From DATKSG01 sp035531775 (GTDB lineage Bacteria; Actinomycetota; Acidimicrobiia; Acidimicrobiales; UBA8190): a DNA stretch of 14,869 nt. Numbering within the stretch: position 1 is the stretch's first letter; the number at the start of each line of letters is the position of its first letter. Positions 12,908 through 14,869 of this stretch are shown one piece after another. The stretch is from contig DATKSG010000054.1 in NCBI GenBank assembly GCA_035531775.1, positions 1 to 14,869 on the forward strand, in the 5' to 3' direction. A program made the position numbers and the translations under genes. The notes beneath the pieces were generated by a model. That model saw nothing but the letters and a program-made list of their open reading frames with translations. It was not told the origin of the DNA and made no database searches.

Positions 12908-14869
12908 TTAGGCGGTGGCGCCCCCGTCTCCCGGGGCCGGGGACTGGTGGCGGCGACGGGCGGCTACGAGCAGGGCCCAGCCGGCCAGTACCAGCAAGCC
13001 GCCCAGTCCCAGGATTTTCAGGAGCCCGGCCACGCCGGTGAAGGCCAAAGCGCCCCCGCTCGTGCTCTTGGACGCCGGCGTCGGGGCCGGCGGTGTAACC
13101 GTGCCTGGGACGTTGCCCGGGCTGTTGCCAGCGGAGGCCGCCGCCGGTGTGGCCAGCGCCACGTAGAACGTGCCCAGCCCACGGGACCCCGCCGGCACCA
13201 CCACGGACTGGTGGGCGGCGCTCACGGAGGTGACGGTGGCCGGGCCGCCGCAAGCGACCATGTCGTATCCGGGTGGAGCCGAGGCCACCATGGTGTAGGT
13301 CCCGGCCGGGACGGCTGTGGGCAGGATCGGGTTGCCCTGGGCACTGATGTTCACCGGGCCGGTGGCCGACATAGTGCCGCCACTCACTTCCACCGTGGTG
13401 GCCGTGCCACCGCTGCAGTCGAAGACGTGGCCGGCCAGCGTCTGGGTATTCGCCGCTGGGTTCTGTGACACGTAGAAGATCCCCACGCCGCGCCCTGATG
13501 CCGGCACCGTGACAGCCTCCAGCGCAGTGGTGGCCGAGGTGACGACGGCCGTCGTCCCGCACACCACCATGGAGTAGCCCGCTGGGGCGGTAGCGTGCAC
13601 GCTGTAGGCGCCGGCTGCCACCGAGGTAGGAGCGAGCGGGTTGGCCTGCGAGGGCACCGACGACGGGCCGGAAGCCGACACCGAGCCGCCCGGCACTTCG
13701 CTGTTGGTGGGTGCGCCGGTGGTGCAGTCGAAGATGTGGGCGGCCAGCGTCTGGGTGTCAGGCGCCGGAGTCGAGGCCACGTAGAAGATGCCCACCCCCG
13801 ACCCACCCGACGGCACCGCCACCGGAGCCGAGGCCGAGGAGCCGGTGGACGTCACGGTGTCGGTCGTGCCGCAGGCGACCATCTGGTAGCCGGGGGGCGG
13901 AGTGGCCGTCATGGCGTACGTGCCGGCCGGCACCGAGGTTGAGGGCAGCGGGTTGGTCTGCACCGGCACCGACGACGGGCCGGACGCCGAGAGCTGACCG
14001 CCGTTCACTTCGTAGGTGGTGGCCACGCCGCTCGTGCAGTCGAAGATGTGGCCGGCGATGGTCTGGGACAGCGCCGGGATGGCGGCGACGTAGAAGACCC
14101 CCGTGGCGCTGCCGCCCGGTGGCACGGTCAAGGGCTCGGTGGCGGAGTTGACCGACGCCACCGTGGCCGGGCCGCCGCAGGCCACCATGTCGTAGCCCGA
14201 CGGCGGCGTGGCCGTCATGACGAACGCACCGGCCGGCACAGAGGTGGCCGGCAACGGGTTGGCCTGCGACAGGCTGCCGGCGCCGGTGGCCGAAAGGTGA
14301 CCGCCACTCACCTCAGCTGTGGTGGGAACCCCGCCGGCGCAGTTGTAGATATGACCGGCCAAGCTCTGGGCCAACGGCGGCTCGGTGGTCGTGGTGGTCG
14401 TGGTCGTGGTGGTCGTGGTGGTCGTGGTGGTCGTGGTGGTCGTGGTGGTCGTGGTGGTCGTGGTCGGGATGGCGCTCGCCACCACCGGGTCGGTCGAGCT
14501 CCAACTACCCGATGTCTCCTTGGGAGCGGTTTCGCGGTAGTGGAACTGGACCTTCAGGCCTATGCCCGCCGGGTTGGAGGCGAAGTTGCCCGAGAAGGCT
14601 GCCCCACCGGTGTGCGAGTTAACCCACAACGAGCCCCCGCCACAGGCGGCAGTGGCCGAGGCGATCGACTGGCTGGCCACCTGCCACACGGTGGGATCCT
14701 GCTGGCCTGAGTTCGAGGGCTGCCAGCCCGATCCCGACAGGGTGGCGTCGGGGAACGACAGCACGATGGCGCCGGTAGCCGGGCCGTTCTGGGCACAGGC
14801 GTAGGCGAGGACGACGCTGGCCGAGGTGACCGAAACCGAGGCCCCGGCGGAGTTGATGGTGACCTCGTA
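12908..14869 (-). CDS. Sortase-anchored surface protein with four ~100-residue repeats and a poly-Thr stalk (5' end outside window)
   Basis: A cell-wall-attached surface protein. The frame is open from the right edge (653 residues visible), so the GTG at 14764 is not the true start; signal peptide and beginning are missing. In order: a Ser/Gly-rich N-terminal region with WQVASQSIASATAACGG and LKVQFHYRETAPKE; an uninterrupted run of 27 Thr; four beta-rich repeats, each opening with (I/L)A(G/A)H(I/V)(F/Y)(D/N)C and closing with (G/T)xFYV, each with two cysteines; a Pro/Ala linker; then LAFTG (13034-13048), a hydrophobic helix and an arginine cluster. The last three form a sorting signal of the LAxTG type used by class E sortases. 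The repeats resemble Ig-like/prealbumin-like surface modules by composition only. No sortase gene is in the window. Adhesion is plausible but unproven. Confidence 0.85.
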   Translation of the reverse strand, partial: YEVTINSAGASVSVTSASVVLAYACAQNGPATGAIVLSFPDATLSGSGWQPSNSGQQDPTVWQVASQSIASATAACGGGSLWVNSHTGGAAFSGNFASNPAGIGLKVQFHYRETAPKETSGSWSSTDPVVASAIPTTTTTTTTTTTTTTTTTTTTTTTTTTTEPPLAQSLAGHIYNCAGGVPTTAEVSGGHLSATGAGSLSQANPLPATSVPAGAFVMTATPPSGYDMVACGGPATVASVNSATEPLTVPPGGSATGVFYVAAIPALSQTIAGHIFDCTSGVATTYEVNGGQLSASGPSSVPVQTNPLPSTSVPAGTYAMTATPPPGYQMVACGTTDTVTSTGSSASAPVAVPSGGSGVGIFYVASTPAPDTQTLAAHIFDCTTGAPTNSEVPGGSVSASGPSSVPSQANPLAPTSVAAGAYSVHATAPAGYSMVVCGTTAVVTSATTALEAVTVPASGRGVGIFYVSQNPAANTQTLAGHVFDCSGGTATTVEVSGGTMSATGPVNISAQGNPILPTAVPAGTYTMVASAPPGYDMVACGGPATVTSVSAAHQSVVVPAGSRGLGTFYVALATPAAASAGNSPGNVPGTVTPPAPTPASKSTSGGALAFTGVAGLLKILGLGGLLVLAGWALLVAARRRHQSPAPGDGGATA
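13034..13048 (-). other. LAFTG sortase sorting motif
   Basis: Leu-Ala-Phe-Thr-Gly is followed by a hydrophobic segment (LLKILGLGGLLVLAGWALLV) and AARRRH, the tripartite cell-wall sorting signal. LAxTG is the preferred form of class E sortases in high-GC Gram-positives. Confidence 0.85.
13151..14368 (-). repeat. Four tandem ~100-residue protein repeats
   Basis: Repeat 1 is about 14066-14368, repeat 2 13754-14065, repeat 3 13445-13753 and repeat 4 13151-13444. Repeats 1 and 4 share VSGG, SATG and GYDMVACGGPATV; repeats 2 and 3 share SASGPSSVP, CGTT and GVGIFYV. Each has one Cys near its start and one in the (V/A)CG motif. Confidence 0.9.
14384..14464 (-). repeat. 81-bp microsatellite encoding 27 consecutive threonines
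   Basis: Only ACC and ACG codons are used, mostly as 9-bp units (GGTGGTCGT on the plus strand) with occasional 6-bp units. It lies between the N-terminal region and the first repeat domain and probably forms an extended, possibly glycosylated stalk. Changes by whole codons would keep the frame. Confidence 0.95.

Noticed and set aside
14762..14764. GTG as the start of the surface protein
   Set aside because: The frame stays open through the right edge and no signal peptide follows this codon, although a sortase substrate needs one.

Overview
The window is GC-rich throughout, with coding regions strongly biased to G/C at third codon positions. Gene content points to a high-GC Gram-positive actinobacterium: three F420-type luciferase-like oxidoreductases from different subfamilies, a GlnD with HD and ACT domains, an Ig-like/YkuD L,D-transpeptidase, and a surface protein ending in the LAxTG-type sorting signal favoured by class E sortases. 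An uncultured or little-studied lineage near Acidimicrobiia is my best guess, from content and style only. I see no rRNA, tRNA, transposase, phage gene or CRISPR array.

Layout. 1-4355 (+ strand): the C-terminal half of glnD (cut by the left edge), a membrane-anchored L,D-transpeptidase, and a secreted GH5 glycosidase of endoglycoceramidase type. 4331-6833 (- strand): a likely operon of an LLM oxidoreductase, a crotonase-fold protein and a COG4705-type membrane protein; its last gene overlaps the GH5 gene tail to tail by 25 bp. 6918-7964 (+): a second LLM oxidoreductase, divergent from the first. 7987-14869 (- strand): in transcription order, a sortase-anchored repeat surface protein (cut by the right edge), a secreted alpha/beta hydrolase 21 bp behind it, a third LLM oxidoreductase, a short-chain dehydrogenase and a SAM methyltransferase.

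How the genes fit together. Four products (L,D-transpeptidase, GH5, hydrolase, surface protein) are exported and concern the cell surface or extracellular substrates. The crotonase, the SDR and the three LLM enzymes are intracellular redox or acyl-CoA enzymes of the kind used in lipid, sterol or xenobiotic catabolism. GlnD is nitrogen control and probably belongs to a locus to the left. This looks like ordinary chromosome rather than one dedicated system. The most system-like unit is the surface protein plus secreted hydrolase pair at the right end.

Two patterns no gene call explains deserve attention. First, six genes carry a TAnnnT hexamer exactly 6 or 8 nt before the start codon and no convincing Shine-Dalgarno, as expected for leaderless or nearly leaderless transcripts, whereas likely operon-internal genes have a Shine-Dalgarno or a GTGA overlap. 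Second, several genes have a short direct duplication that spans or flanks the stop codon (glnD, L,D-transpeptidase, hydrolase, and less clearly one LLM gene).
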